Under the pieces are notes generated by a model. The model ran no database searches, was not told the DNA's origin, and saw only the letters and a program-made list of their open reading frames with translations. Shown here piece after piece: positions 1 through 6,691 of a stretch of 10,205 bases of DNA; position 1 is the stretch's first letter; every line of letters begins with the position of its first letter. The stretch comes from Erginobacter sp964465735 (GTDB taxonomy: Bacteria; Auribacterota; Erginobacteria; Erginobacterales; Erginobacteraceae). Location of the stretch: NCBI GenBank assembly GCA_964465735.1, contig CAYXKT010000099.1:1-10205 (forward strand). The letters are read 5' to 3'. The position numbers and the translations under genes were made by a program.

Positions 1-2
1 TC

Positions 3-56
3 GCCATATCTCCTGGATATGGCTGCGGTTTTCGCAACCCGTCGGCCGGCAAAACC
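3..56. other. Hairpins in the left-end non-coding stretch
   Basis: No gene is visible before base 232. An 8-bp perfect stem, GCCATATC (3-10) with GATATGGC (16-23), has a 5-base loop. It is followed by GGTTTT (27-32) facing AAAACC (51-56). Either could be the tail of an upstream transcript or part of a structured RNA cut by the window edge. There is no T-run directly after the first stem, so it is not a clear intrinsic terminator. I did not recognise a riboswitch consensus. Confidence 0.35.
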
Positions 57-59
57 TTA

Positions 60-110
60 GCACGTTTCATCCGCAATAATCGCTCAACTTAGGTTTAAAT
101 TTTGGTGTCC
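60..110 (-). repeat. Left copy of an about 50-bp dispersed repeat
   Basis: Bases 71-99 match the reverse complement of 10151-10178 with one substitution and small indels. The shared core, read on this strand, is AATCGCTCAAYTTAGGTT. Weaker similarity extends to about 50 bp on both sides: GCAcGTTtC before the core, and a TTGGTG-like end after it. The two copies are therefore inverted relative to each other and lie almost exactly at the two ends of the window. It is non-coding and its identity is unknown. It might be a small non-autonomous mobile element or a shared regulatory RNA or DNA site. Confidence 0.5.
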
Positions 111-160
111 CGAGATAGAGTAACCCGCAGACAGCAAAAGTCACCAGAGAAATAATTATC

Positions 161-176
161 ACCGGTCTGGACCGGT
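161..176. promoter_or_regulatory. Perfect palindrome upstream of the IMPase gene
   Basis: ACCGGTC (161-167) and GACCGGT (170-176) form a perfect 7+7 palindrome with a 2-base centre, ending 55 bases before the ATG at 232. An AT-rich block, TAATTAT (153-159), sits immediately upstream and could be a -10 element, but no good -35 is found at a normal spacing. The position would suit an operator over the transcription start of the IMPase gene. This is inference from symmetry and position only. Confidence 0.35.
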
Positions 177-231
177 TAACAGATTGTCCGACTCGCCAAC
201 TGGGTCCGGACCCCGAACCAGGAAGAGAAAA

Positions 232-1029
232 ATGATGAACCAGGAAGAAACAAAAAACACTCGCCTGGCCCTGAGGACCGCTCGCCAGGCGGCTTTTACC
301 GCCGGAGAGCTCATCCGATCCAGAAGCGGGACCGCGTTCCGAGTGGACCGGAAAGGCGCCGCCGATCTGGTAACCGAGGTGGATTTAGCCGCGGAAAAGG
401 TGATCATCTCGCTGATCGCGGCGGCCTTTCCCGAGCATCGGATCGCGGCGGAAGAGAGCGGACACTCAGAGGGCGATCCTCAGCACACCTGGTGGATCGA
501 TCCAATTGACGGCACCACCAACTTTGTCCACGGCTATCCGTTTTATTCGGTCTCAATCGCCCTGGAATATCAGGGGGTGATAGTGGCCGGGGTGGTTTAT
601 GATCCGATCGCAGATGAGATGTTTGAAGCCCTCCGGTCCGGCGGGGCCCGCCTCAACGGCCGCGAGATCGCGGCCTCTGAGATCCCCGATCTGGATCAAG
701 CGCTTCTGGCCACCGGTTTTCCTTACGAACGGGGGGATCGGCAACGGGCGCTGGAGATCGTGTCCGGTTTTCTCCCCCGGATTCAGGGTCTGCGGAGGAG
801 CGGTTCGGCCGCCCTGGACCTGGCTTATGTCGCCGCCGGTCGTCTGGACGGTTTCTGGGAGCAGAGTCTAAAGCCCTGGGATATCGCGGCCGGGTTGCTG
901 CTGGTAGAAGAAGCAGGGGGCCTGGTGAGTGATTTTACCGGGGAAAGGGTCGATCTCCAGCGGGGAGAGATCGTCGCCTCCGGTCCGGGGATACACCAGG
1001 AATTGGTGGCTGGATTGAACCTAAAATGA
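232..1029 (+). CDS. suhB: Inositol-1-monophosphatase family protein (SuhB-like)
   Basis: 265 residues, a normal length for the family of Mg2+-dependent, Li+-sensitive sugar phosphatases. The start is the first of two tandem ATGs; AGGAAGAG (220-226) gives a proper Shine-Dalgarno, and an in-frame TTG at 184 has no such support. Metal-site motifs are all present: EES near residue 75, WIDPIDGTTNF at 88-98 with Asp90 and Asp93 (the same numbers as the human IMPase ligands), and PWDIAAG with Asp217. Expected to be a cytosolic hydrolase of myo-inositol-1-phosphate or related phosphates. In bacteria SuhB can also bind the transcription machinery, but nothing here tests that. Some family members hydrolyse fructose-1,6-bisphosphate or NADP(H), so the substrate is not settled. 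It stands alone on its strand; the next gene is 259 bases away. Confidence 0.9.
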   Translation: MMNQEETKNTRLALRTARQAAFTAGELIRSRSGTAFRVDRKGAADLVTEVDLAAEKVIISLIAAAFPEHRIAAEESGHSEGDPQHTWWIDPIDGTTNFVHGYPFYSVSIALEYQGVIVAGVVYDPIADEMFEALRSGGARLNGREIAASEIPDLDQALLATGFPYERGDRQRALEIVSGFLPRIQGLRRSGSAALDLAYVAAGRLDGFWEQSLKPWDIAAGLLLVEEAGGLVSDFTGERVDLQRGEIVASGPGIHQELVAGLNLK

Positions 1030-1288
1030 ATATACACGTAGTAGTATAATCTGATTCGTCGATCAAGGGTAACTGCCAGGCAGACAGACTGAAGGGGAAA
1101 GCTATTTTGTGACGAATTCTGCCCAAGCAGATAAAACTTAGAGCAGAGGGGTCGGCTGGCGAAATAGCGATATCCGGTTATTGGGTAACCCCAGGTTTCC
1201 GGAAAGAGTTGTATAGCTTGACTCCTCGAAACAAGGAGTCTGGCCTTCAGCCTAATTCCCTGGGTTGTTACGATCAAGGAATATATAT
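1030..1288 (+). promoter_or_regulatory. Structured gap and candidate leader before the 1289 gene
   Basis: A perfect TATAAT (1045-1050) may be a -10 element, but the nearest TTGAAC (1015-1020) is 24 bases upstream, too far, so the promoter is tentative. If used, it would give a leader of about 230 bases. That leader contains GCTATTT (1101-1107) facing AAATAGC (1162-1168), enclosing CTGC-ccaa-GCAG (1119-1130). Further on are GGTTA-ttggg-TAACC (1176-1190) and the perfect GACTCCT (1220-1226) / AGGAGTC (1234-1240) hairpin. There is no T-run after the last stem. I tried to match cobalamin, c-di-GMP-I, glycine and SAM consensus elements and saw none. It may be an undescribed leader RNA or simply a structured intergenic region. 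Confidence 0.3.
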
Positions 1289-1666
1289 ATGAAGAAATCG
1301 ATCCTGGCCATCAAGGTAGCGGCAGTTCTGACCATCTTCTCTCCGCTGGCTCTTCTCCCGGTCTCCGCCCGGGCGGCGCTGCTGACTTCTTCCCTGCCGA
1401 CAGCAGAGCGAACGGAACTCATCGAAAAAGCGGCCATTGCCAACCTGCGGGGTTCGGGGCTAAACCAGGAGCGGGCGGAGATGGTATTGGCCGGCCTGAC
1501 GGCGGGGGAGATCCGGGTGGTGGCCCTGAGCTCCGCACCCTGGCGCTCCGGAGGCGAGGGAGAAGGGATAAGAGAATCGCTGATGTCAAATGAGGCAGCG
1601 GCGATTGTTCTGACTCTGCTGATGCTGGTGGTGGTGATCGGCGCGGTGGAGATCAGCCGGCACTAA
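1289..1666 (+). CDS. Small exported membrane-anchored protein, PA2779-like
   Basis: 125 residues. The ATG at 1289 follows AAGGA (1276-1280) at a good distance; an in-frame TTG at 1265 would spoil the signal peptide. Residues 1-29 form a classical signal peptide (MKKS start, hydrophobic core, cleavage after about SARA). The middle holds a helical segment, LNQERAEMVLAGLTAGEI, resembling the 'G-x-x-x-E-A-x-x-x-v-x-x-L-s-x-x-E' pattern of PA2779 (DUF6627) proteins. Residues about 103-121 form one hydrophobic C-terminal membrane segment. The likely location is the periplasmic side, tethered by the C terminus. PA2779 proteins are often paired with a PA2778-type cysteine peptidase; none is seen here. 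The function is unknown and the family call rests on architecture and a short motif only. Confidence 0.6.
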   Translation: MKKSILAIKVAAVLTIFSPLALLPVSARAALLTSSLPTAERTELIEKAAIANLRGSGLNQERAEMVLAGLTAGEIRVVALSSAPWRSGGEGEGIRESLMSNEAAAIVLTLLMLVVVIGAVEISRH

Positions 1667-1701
1667 AAAGGAGCCGGCCGATTAATCAGCCGACTCCTTT
1701 T
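1666..1701. terminator. Bidirectional intrinsic terminator
   Basis: The left arm AAAAGGAG (1666-1673) pairs with CTCCTTTT (1694-1701). After one mismatch CGGC pairs with GCCG, and the centre GATTAATC is itself self-complementary. The A-run on one side and T-run on the other make it usable from both strands. It begins at the last base of the TAA of the rightward 1289 gene and lies 41 bases beyond the stop of the leftward 1742-2122 gene, as expected between convergent genes. Confidence 0.85.
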
Positions 1702-1717
1702 CCCGTAATCAATTCCC

Positions 1718-1752
1718 CGCTTACCGCTTACCGATCACTGATCACCGATCTT
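1718..1752. repeat. Heptanucleotide tandem repeat, array 1
   Basis: Five consecutive 7-base units read CGCTTAC, CGCTTAC, CGATCAC, TGATCAC, CGATCTT, of general form YGNTNAC. The array overlaps the end of the leftward gene at 1742: its TGA stop is the complement of the TCA inside the fourth unit. A second array of the same unit overlaps the end of nadB. Such arrays resemble the short tandemly repeated repetitive heptamers described in some bacteria, mainly cyanobacteria. Confidence 0.65.
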
Positions 1753-2122
1753 CCAGCTTCTGCTTCCGTTCCTTCAGATGGCGGATATAAACCGAGGCCT
1801 CTCCACCCATCTTGACCCGCGCCCGGTTCAGCTTCTTCTCCACTTCAGCAAGCGAAAGTTGACGGATCTTCTTTTTCTTCCCTTCTTCCTCTAACTCTTC
1901 TTCCAGTTCCAGGGCCGGTTCTTCTACTGGTTCTTCTTTCGGTTCTTCCTTGGCGGTCTCCTCCGGTTTGACTTTCTCCGCAGCTTGGGGGACAACTTCT
2001 TCAGGGGCGCTTTCCGGTAGCTTTTCAGTTTCCGGTGTCGGTGTTTTTATCTCCGCCGGCGGAGATGCTTCGGCTGGGGTCTCTTCAGCCTTGGCTTCGG
2101 GTGCGATTTTCTCTTCAGTCAT
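1742..2122 (-). CDS. Glu/Pro-rich hypothetical protein with basic C-terminal segment
   Basis: 126 residues, no recognised family. The ATG is supported by GAGAGGAG (complement of 2131-2138), 8 bases upstream. Residues 1-80 are low complexity, rich in Glu, Pro, Ala and Lys, and probably disordered; three EEP units come from a 12-bp tandem DNA repeat (1917-1952). An acidic block, ELEEELEEE, then a KKKK patch, lead into a better-mixed segment, IRQLSLAEVEKKLNRARVKM, and a charged helix ending KQKLEDR, which looks like the only folded or interacting part. No signal peptide or membrane segment. A plausible reading is a flexible tether with a C-terminal binding helix, but no function is assigned. The stop codon lies inside a heptamer repeat, so the exact C terminus may have shifted over evolution. 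Confidence 0.7.
   Translation of the reverse strand: MTEEKIAPEAKAEETPAEASPPAEIKTPTPETEKLPESAPEEVVPQAAEKVKPEETAKEEPKEEPVEEPALELEEELEEEGKKKKIRQLSLAEVEKKLNRARVKMGGEASVYIRHLKERKQKLEDR
1917..1952. repeat. Three 12-bp in-frame tandem units
   Basis: GGTTCTTCTACT, GGTTCTTCTTTC and GGTTCTTCCTTG lie head to tail and, on the minus strand, encode KEEP, KEEP and VEEP. Being a multiple of three, gains or losses of units would change the length of the acidic linker without breaking the frame. Confidence 0.8.
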
Positions 2123-2368
2123 TGGATCTTCTCCTCTCTACTGATCAGCTGGTTGGTTTAGGATAAAAATACTCTTCAGGCAGGGATTAAACCAGAAACA
2201 GCGGGCTTTTCAAAGGGATAATTTATTCCACTGCCGGTGGACAGCTCCGCTCCCGGCAGCCATTTAGCCGCGCAAGACTCAACGAAAGTGATACCTATGC
2301 CAACCGGAGCGGCGCGGCGTTTTTTGCCCGTGGCCAGGATCCCAAAACAAAAATATCTGGACTGCTTT
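2123..2368. other. Intergenic region downstream of nadB
   Basis: No supported gene. The only sizeable frame on the minus strand (2176-2382) starts with GTG inside the heptamer array and has no ribosome site or family features. One perfect 7-bp stem, CTGCCGG facing CCGGCAG, lies at about 2229-2259 without a following T-run on either strand. No clear nadB terminator or promoter for the 2122 gene is visible. Confidence 0.4.
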
Positions 2369-2396
2369 TTTTCACCGATCACCGGTTGCCGATCAC
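2369..2396. repeat. Heptanucleotide tandem repeat, array 2
   Basis: Consecutive 7-base units TTTTCAC, CGATCAC, CGGTTGC, CGATCAC end exactly over the nadB stop; the TGA stop is the complement of TCA (2393-2395) in the last unit. The unit CGATCAC is identical to one in the array at 1718-1752, which also provides a stop codon for a leftward gene. The array is short and degenerate, so the call leans on the shared unit and position. Confidence 0.55.
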
Positions 2397-4006
2397 TTCT
2401 CCCGGTATCTCCGATAAAGGACGGTATCCTTTCGGAACAGGCGGTCGTCTTTTTCCGGATAGTCGAGGCTGTAGTGGAGACCTCGGCTCTCGTGTCTTTT
2501 TGCCGCCGAATCGACGATCAGTTTGGCTACGGTGGCGATATTTCTCAGTTCGATCAGATCGGCGGTAATGATAAAGTCCCAGTAATACTCGTTGATCTCT
2601 CTTTTCAGGTTCCGGAGCCGGCTCCGGGCCCGGGAGAGGCGTTTATCCGAGCGAACGATCCCCACGTAATTCCACATTAACCGGCGGATCTCGTCCCAGT
2701 TATGAGTTACCATCACCGCTTCGTTGGCATCAACCGCTTTTCCGATTCTCCAGGGTGGGATCCGAGGGGAGGGTCGGGGAATTAAAATCTCTTCCCGGGC
2801 CAGCGCCGCCGCCCGGTCGGCGAAGACCAGGGCTTCCAGGAGGGAGTTGCTGGCCAGGCGGTTGGCCCCGTGGAGTCCGGTGTGGGCGACCTCGCCGATC
2901 GCGAAGAGTCCGGGGATCGAGGTTTGCCCCCAAGAGTCGGTCTGGACCCCGCCGCAGGAGTAGTGGGCGGCGGGGACGACCGGGATCGGGGTCCGGGTGA
3001 TGTCGATACCGAACTGTCGGCAGCGGCGATGGATATGGGGGAATCGCTTCCGGATAAAGGTCGCGGGCTGATGGGTGATGTCGAGCAAAACGTGGTCTTC
3101 GCCGCTCTTTTTCAGCTCAGCGTCAATTGCCCGGGCGACGATGTCGCGGGGGGCGAGGTCCTCCATTATGTGGTAGTCGGCCATAAACGGGCGGCCGGTC
3201 AGGGTCTTCAGGATTCCGCCTTCGCCCCGGACCGCCTCCGAGATCAGGAAAGATTTAGCCTGCGGGTGATAGAGGCAGGTGGGGTGAAACTGCATAAACT
3301 CCATATTGGCGATCCGGGCACCGGCCCGGTAGGCCATCGCTACCCCGTCGCCGGCGGCGGTATCGGGGTTGGAGGTATAGAGATAGACTTTGGCCGCCCC
3401 TCCGGTAGCCAGGATCGTGGTATGGGCGAGGAAGGTCTTGACCCGATGGCCGTTCCGGTCGAGGACATAAGCGCCCCGACAGCGCAGTCTTCCTTTATCG
3501 GCTGGATCGGGGACCATAATCAGGTTGACCGCGATATGATCCTCGAAGATCTGGAGTTTTTTCTCAGCCTGCGCCGCGGCGATCAGGCATTGTTCGATTT
3601 CGGCTCCGGTCTGGTCAGCGGCGTGGAGAACTCGTCGGCGAGAATGTCCTCCCTCCCGGCCCAGGTCGTATTCTCGGGGGTTTCCCGTCCGGCGGGAGAA
3701 TTTGACACCGAGTTCGATCAGTTCCCGGATACGGTCGGGGGCGGAGTTAACCACCAGTTCGACGATTTCGGGGTTGCAGAGGCCGTCACCGGCCTGGAGG
3801 GTGTCACGGATATGCTCGACAAAGGAGTCATCCCGGTCGGTAACGGCGGCGATCCCGCCCTGGGCGTGCCGACTTGAGGACTCGGCAATATCCTGCTTGG
3901 TCACCAGGGCGATCGAGCCGCTATCGATCACCTTCAGGGAGAAGCTCAGGCCGGCCAACCCGCTGCCGATGACCAGAAAATCGGTTGTTATCTCCTGGGC
4001 GGTCAT
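2393..4006 (-). CDS. nadB: L-aspartate oxidase
   Basis: Flavoenzyme that oxidises L-aspartate to iminoaspartate, the first step of bacterial de novo NAD synthesis; NadA then condenses the product to quinolinate. 537 residues, close to 540 in E. coli. The start is the ATG at 4006 with GGAGAG just upstream; a longer frame back to 4087 adds 27 residues with no family counterpart. The FAD-binding GSGLAG is at 14-19 and SSSRHAQGG at 43-51. Glu118, His241, Arg287, His348 and Arg383 fall at a constant offset of three from the E. coli active-site residues Glu121, His244, Arg290, His351 and Arg386. This argues for aspartate oxidase over the related fumarate reductase and succinate dehydrogenase subunits. 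The C-terminal helical domain is complete. nadA and nadC are not in the window. The stop codon sits in a heptamer repeat. Confidence 0.95.
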   Translation of the reverse strand: MTAQEITTDFLVIGSGLAGLSFSLKVIDSGSIALVTKQDIAESSSRHAQGGIAAVTDRDDSFVEHIRDTLQAGDGLCNPEIVELVVNSAPDRIRELIELGVKFSRRTGNPREYDLGREGGHSRRRVLHAADQTGAEIEQCLIAAAQAEKKLQIFEDHIAVNLIMVPDPADKGRLRCRGAYVLDRNGHRVKTFLAHTTILATGGAAKVYLYTSNPDTAAGDGVAMAYRAGARIANMEFMQFHPTCLYHPQAKSFLISEAVRGEGGILKTLTGRPFMADYHIMEDLAPRDIVARAIDAELKKSGEDHVLLDITHQPATFIRKRFPHIHRRCRQFGIDITRTPIPVVPAAHYSCGGVQTDSWGQTSIPGLFAIGEVAHTGLHGANRLASNSLLEALVFADRAAALAREEILIPRPSPRIPPWRIGKAVDANEAVMVTHNWDEIRRLMWNYVGIVRSDKRLSRARSRLRNLKREINEYYWDFIITADLIELRNIATVAKLIVDSAAKRHESRGLHYSLDYPEKDDRLFRKDTVLYRRYREK

Positions 4007-4289
4007 ATCTCTCCAACCGTAACCCCGATTCCATCCACCGCTTCGTTCAGTTCCGGTCCGCATCGACCAAGATATTCGATCAACCATACACTCGCGTCGG
4101 CGCCAGGGAAATAAATAATATCCTCTTCCGGATGGTCGTTCTAAAACAACCCCGACCGGGTACGAAAGTTGCCGCGGCCGGTGGCGGCCGGTTTTTAAGC
4201 ACGGCCGGCGGTGATGGCAAGGAGCCGGCCTTTAGCCGAAAGCACCGGGACCGATCCCTCAGGTGACTCTTCCGGGCTGCCGGCCGCGA
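4007..4289. other. GC-rich gap between pckG and nadB
   Basis: 283 bases with no gene. It is dense in GGCC/CCGG dyads, for example CGGCC (4175-4179) with GGCCG (4186-4190) followed by T5 on the plus strand, and the near-palindrome CACGGCCGGCGGTG at about 4200-4213. On the minus strand TATTAT (complement of 4115-4120) could be a -10 for nadB, but its -35 match (TAGAAC) is poor. I see no clean terminator for pckG, so pckG-nadB readthrough cannot be excluded. Confidence 0.35.
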
Positions 4290-6167
4290 TTAAACCTCCA
4301 GCCAGCAGTCGGGGGTGATATAGTCGCCGAATTCCTTTTGTGCCGCCAGGAGCCGATCCCGCTGGGTTTCGAGGATCTGGAAGATCTCTTCGCTCACACC
4401 CGCTTCTTTCCGGTAGTAAGCGATGGCTCGATCCATCTTGGATAGGTTCTCCGGGACCCGGATCGTAAACTGCCGCCGGTAATCGGTTTCGGAATAATTC
4501 TTGTTGAGGATGGACTGGAAGAGTACCTGGAGATCATTGTACTTCGGGATCATCCCGGTCGGAGTCTTCAGGGCCCCGGCTTCGCCGTGGATCCGCCGCT
4601 CCATCCAGTGAATCCAGATGTGCTTGTCGCGGATGCCGTTCAGGCAGTTCCCCTCCTCATCCCGAAGAAAGTAGTTGACCCCGAAGACGGCCGGGGTCCG
4701 GTCCAGTTTCCGGGCAAAGTCAAGGTCGTTCTGAATATATTGTCCCAGCGGGATGGCGACAAAGTCCTGGATCGACATCATATTGATCTCCGGTATCCCC
4801 TCCTGCCCCACAGTGGCGAAGGTGGTCTCAGTCTCCAGGGCAGCGCCATAGGCGACGATTCCGTGACCCCAGTCATAACTCTGCTGGACCGGGACATAGG
4901 CCTTGGAGTCGCGGCCGCCGTAGATGATCACTTCCAGTTTCACGCCATCGGGGTTTTCCAGTTCGGGGTCACAGTTGGCCAGAGCTTTGATCCGGACGGC
5001 GTAACGGGCGTTCTTATGGGCGGGAGGGATCTCGTTGTCCCGGGAGTCTTTCTTTCCCCGGTACCATTCTCCAGTGAAGTTCTCACCGCTGGTGGGGATC
5101 TCCTCCCCCATCCCCAGCCAGTAAGGCTTGCCGTCCTTCACCAGGATATTGGAAAAGATTACCTCAACCGGGTTAGTCAGGACATCCCAGATCGTCGGAT
5201 CGCTCTGCGCGCTGACGTTCTGGATAATTCCGAATACCCCGGATTCAGCGTTGACCGCCATACAGCGTCCGTCCACCGCCCGAAAGTAGGCAATATCATC
5301 GCCAAGAATTTCCTCGCCGGGGAGCATCGCGGTCGAGGTTTTGCCGCAGGCGGAAGGGAAAGCACCGGAAAAATAGGACTTCCTCCCGCCCGGTCCTTTC
5401 ACCCCCATCAGGAACATATGCTCGGCCAACCAACCCTCTCGATCGGCTTTCTGGATGGTCAGCCGGAGGGCCAGTTTCTTCAGACCGACGGTATTGCCGG
5501 CGTACTGGGTATTGACCGAAAAAACCTGGTCGCGGGAATAGTCAATATAGATCCGCCTCTTCCCGCTCTCCGCGCTGACCATCCGCCCGTCAAGTTTCCC
5601 GGCGGAGTGGAGGATGGCGAAGAAGTCGTCCTGGTCCCGCATCCGCATAAACTCCTCGTAGCCGAGACGGTAGAGAAGGCTGAGGCTGTGAGAGACATAC
5701 CAGGAGTCAGTGCACTCGACACAGGGGATGGAGAAGATGGAGTTGTTGGGGCCCAGGGTCATAAAGCGGACGATCATAGTTTTGCCCCGCATCGACCCTT
5801 TCAGGAGTTGACGGACCTCAAAGAGCCCCTCGTCCCGTCCGATTTGGTTGAGAGAAGGGTCGAGTAACTCTCCATTAGGGACCAGGTAGCGAGTGGCTTC
5901 CCGGTCTCGTCCCTGGTCACTGGGGCCGTCAAAATGGACGGTGTGTCCCTCAATATCAAGACGTTTCTCCTCGCCGGTGGCCAGCGCTTCCTCACGAGTC
6001 CGCCGGACACATTCCTCGGAGTCATCGGAGATAAAGACCTCGGTCGGTTGGCAGAGTTTGATCGCGTCGGCAATGAAGGAGTTGAGTTTGGTGTTCTCCA
6101 GAGCCGCTAACCGCCGGAAATTATTCTCTTCAAGTTGCGATTCTAAAAATTTCAGAGTACTGTCCAT
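4290..6167 (-). CDS. pckG: Phosphoenolpyruvate carboxykinase (GTP)
   Basis: Catalyses GTP-dependent interconversion of oxaloacetate and PEP plus CO2; in an anaerobe it may run in either the gluconeogenic or carboxylating direction. 625 residues, the usual size (human cytosolic enzyme 622). The ATG at 6167 has GGGAGAAG upstream. The segment AEHMFLMGVKGPGG is followed by GAFPSACGKTS (268-278), the GTP-PEPCK P-loop with the reactive Cys274. The second nucleotide motif GDDIA is at 289-293. Lys230 and His250 align by spacing with the human Mn2+ ligands Lys244 and His264. The P-loop ends in Ser where animal enzymes have Asn. Segments such as VNYFLRDEEGN and HGIVAYGAALETE recall archaeal-type sequences more than the classical bacterial and animal group; that is from memory and needs a tree. 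A promoter and an intervening terminator lie upstream. Confidence 0.96.
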   Translation of the reverse strand: MDSTLKFLESQLEENNFRRLAALENTKLNSFIADAIKLCQPTEVFISDDSEECVRRTREEALATGEEKRLDIEGHTVHFDGPSDQGRDREATRYLVPNGELLDPSLNQIGRDEGLFEVRQLLKGSMRGKTMIVRFMTLGPNNSIFSIPCVECTDSWYVSHSLSLLYRLGYEEFMRMRDQDDFFAILHSAGKLDGRMVSAESGKRRIYIDYSRDQVFSVNTQYAGNTVGLKKLALRLTIQKADREGWLAEHMFLMGVKGPGGRKSYFSGAFPSACGKTSTAMLPGEEILGDDIAYFRAVDGRCMAVNAESGVFGIIQNVSAQSDPTIWDVLTNPVEVIFSNILVKDGKPYWLGMGEEIPTSGENFTGEWYRGKKDSRDNEIPPAHKNARYAVRIKALANCDPELENPDGVKLEVIIYGGRDSKAYVPVQQSYDWGHGIVAYGAALETETTFATVGQEGIPEINMMSIQDFVAIPLGQYIQNDLDFARKLDRTPAVFGVNYFLRDEEGNCLNGIRDKHIWIHWMERRIHGEAGALKTPTGMIPKYNDLQVLFQSILNKNYSETDYRRQFTIRVPENLSKMDRAIAYYRKEAGVSEEIFQILETQRDRLLAAQKEFGDYITPDCWLEV

Positions 6168-6201
6168 CAGTTGCTTCTCCCGGTCTGTGACCTCTTAAGA
6201 T

Positions 6202-6242
6202 AAAAAAACGGTGGGCAGTGGCCGGAAGGCCGCTCCCCGCCG
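6202..6242 (-). terminator. Intrinsic terminator in the pckG leader
   Basis: On the minus strand an arm of 15 bases (complement of 6228-6242) pairs with 6209-6223 around a TTCC loop, with three mismatches. The inner GGCC/GGCC is perfect, and a run of seven T (6202-6208) follows directly. It ends about 35 bases before the pckG ATG. It either stops transcripts coming from upstream or, since the best pckG promoter lies above it, acts as an attenuator. Confidence 0.7.
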
Positions 6243-6282
6243 GAGGATAATAAAGTGAGCCCATCTCTATCGAACCCTAGGT

Positions 6283-6294
6283 CCCCAAGTGGGG
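6283..6294. promoter_or_regulatory. Palindrome at the presumed pckG transcription start
   Basis: CCCCA (6283-6287) and TGGGG (6290-6294) form a 5+5 dyad with a 2-base centre, covering the expected start of transcription from the adjacent promoter. A repressor site is possible; the regulator cannot be named. Confidence 0.35.
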
Positions 6295-6296
6295 AG

Positions 6297-6325
6297 AAAA
6301 TACTCTGCTTGATCAATATTGTCAA
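6297..6325 (-). promoter_or_regulatory. Sigma-70-type promoter for pckG
   Basis: On the minus strand a perfect TTGACA (complement of 6320-6325) is followed, after exactly 17 bases, by TATTTT (complement of 6297-6302), four of six matches to TATAAT. Transcription would begin near 6290 and leave a leader of about 120 bases before the pckG ATG. That leader contains the terminator at 6202-6242. Confidence 0.65.
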
Positions 6326-6366
6326 TGATGATATCGCGGTAACTGCCCAGGTGATTAGAGCTTGTC

Positions 6367-6690
6367 TCAAATCCCGCTCACCTTCTCATCATCCCTTCCC
6401 CGTCTCGATCTATAACTCTTCCCCACGGCAACTGTCCCGTTGAGGTCGGTGCGGTAGGCCTCCGCCTGATACTCGGCGGCCCCGGTCAAAAGAAAGGAGA
6501 TGGTCCCAGGGGTAAGCTTGAGCTGTCTGATCGCTTCCGGCAAAAAACCGGGTCGAACCCTTTTCCTGCCGAAAAGATATCTGCAAGTGGATCAGCGTCC
6601 ACCCGGCCGACCGCCGGGAAGAACCCCTCCCCGATCGCCGGCATAGACTCCGCCCGAGGCAACTTTCTGATTATTTCCCCAACCGGGAGC
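6367..6690 (-). pseudogene. Probable frameshifted remnant of an unknown gene
   Basis: Two minus-strand frames look like halves of one protein. The upstream half includes GRVDADPLADIFSAGKGFDP. It then loses sense at a run of six T (complement of 6542-6547). Restoring one T joins it to the other frame, which reads LPEAIRQLKLTPGTISFLL and TGAAEYQAEAYRTDLNG before a TGA at 6367-6369. The second half has balanced, protein-like composition but no start codon or ribosome site of its own. The first half has no convincing start either, and its upstream end abuts the inverted-repeat element at 6692-6803. I do not recognise the family. Chance open frames in GC-rich DNA remain possible. Confidence 0.4.
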
Positions 6691-6691
6691 A

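Noticed and set aside
1718..1752. Possible CRISPR array
   Set aside because: Units are 7 bases with no spacers; they are simple tandem heptamers.
2176..2382. Minus-strand frame of 68 codons after nadB
   Set aside because: Starts at a GTG inside a heptamer repeat, without ribosome site or recognisable features.
2870..3877. Plus-strand open frame of 335 codons
   Set aside because: Antisense shadow of nadB, which has every active-site residue in place.
4007..4087. Longer nadB start at 4087
   Set aside because: The extra 27 residues precede the FAD fold without homologous counterpart; the ATG at 4006 has a good ribosome site.
4200..4289. Possible glycine-riboswitch-like sequence (CCGAAAG ... 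CCCTCAGG) on the plus strand
   Set aside because: Only two short words match, the core architecture is missing, and no plus-strand gene follows.
4587..5867. Long plus-strand open frame of 426 codons
   Set aside because: It lies wholly antisense to pckG, whose catalytic motifs are intact; composition is Val/Gly/Asp-rich and family-less, as expected of a shadow in GC-rich coding DNA.
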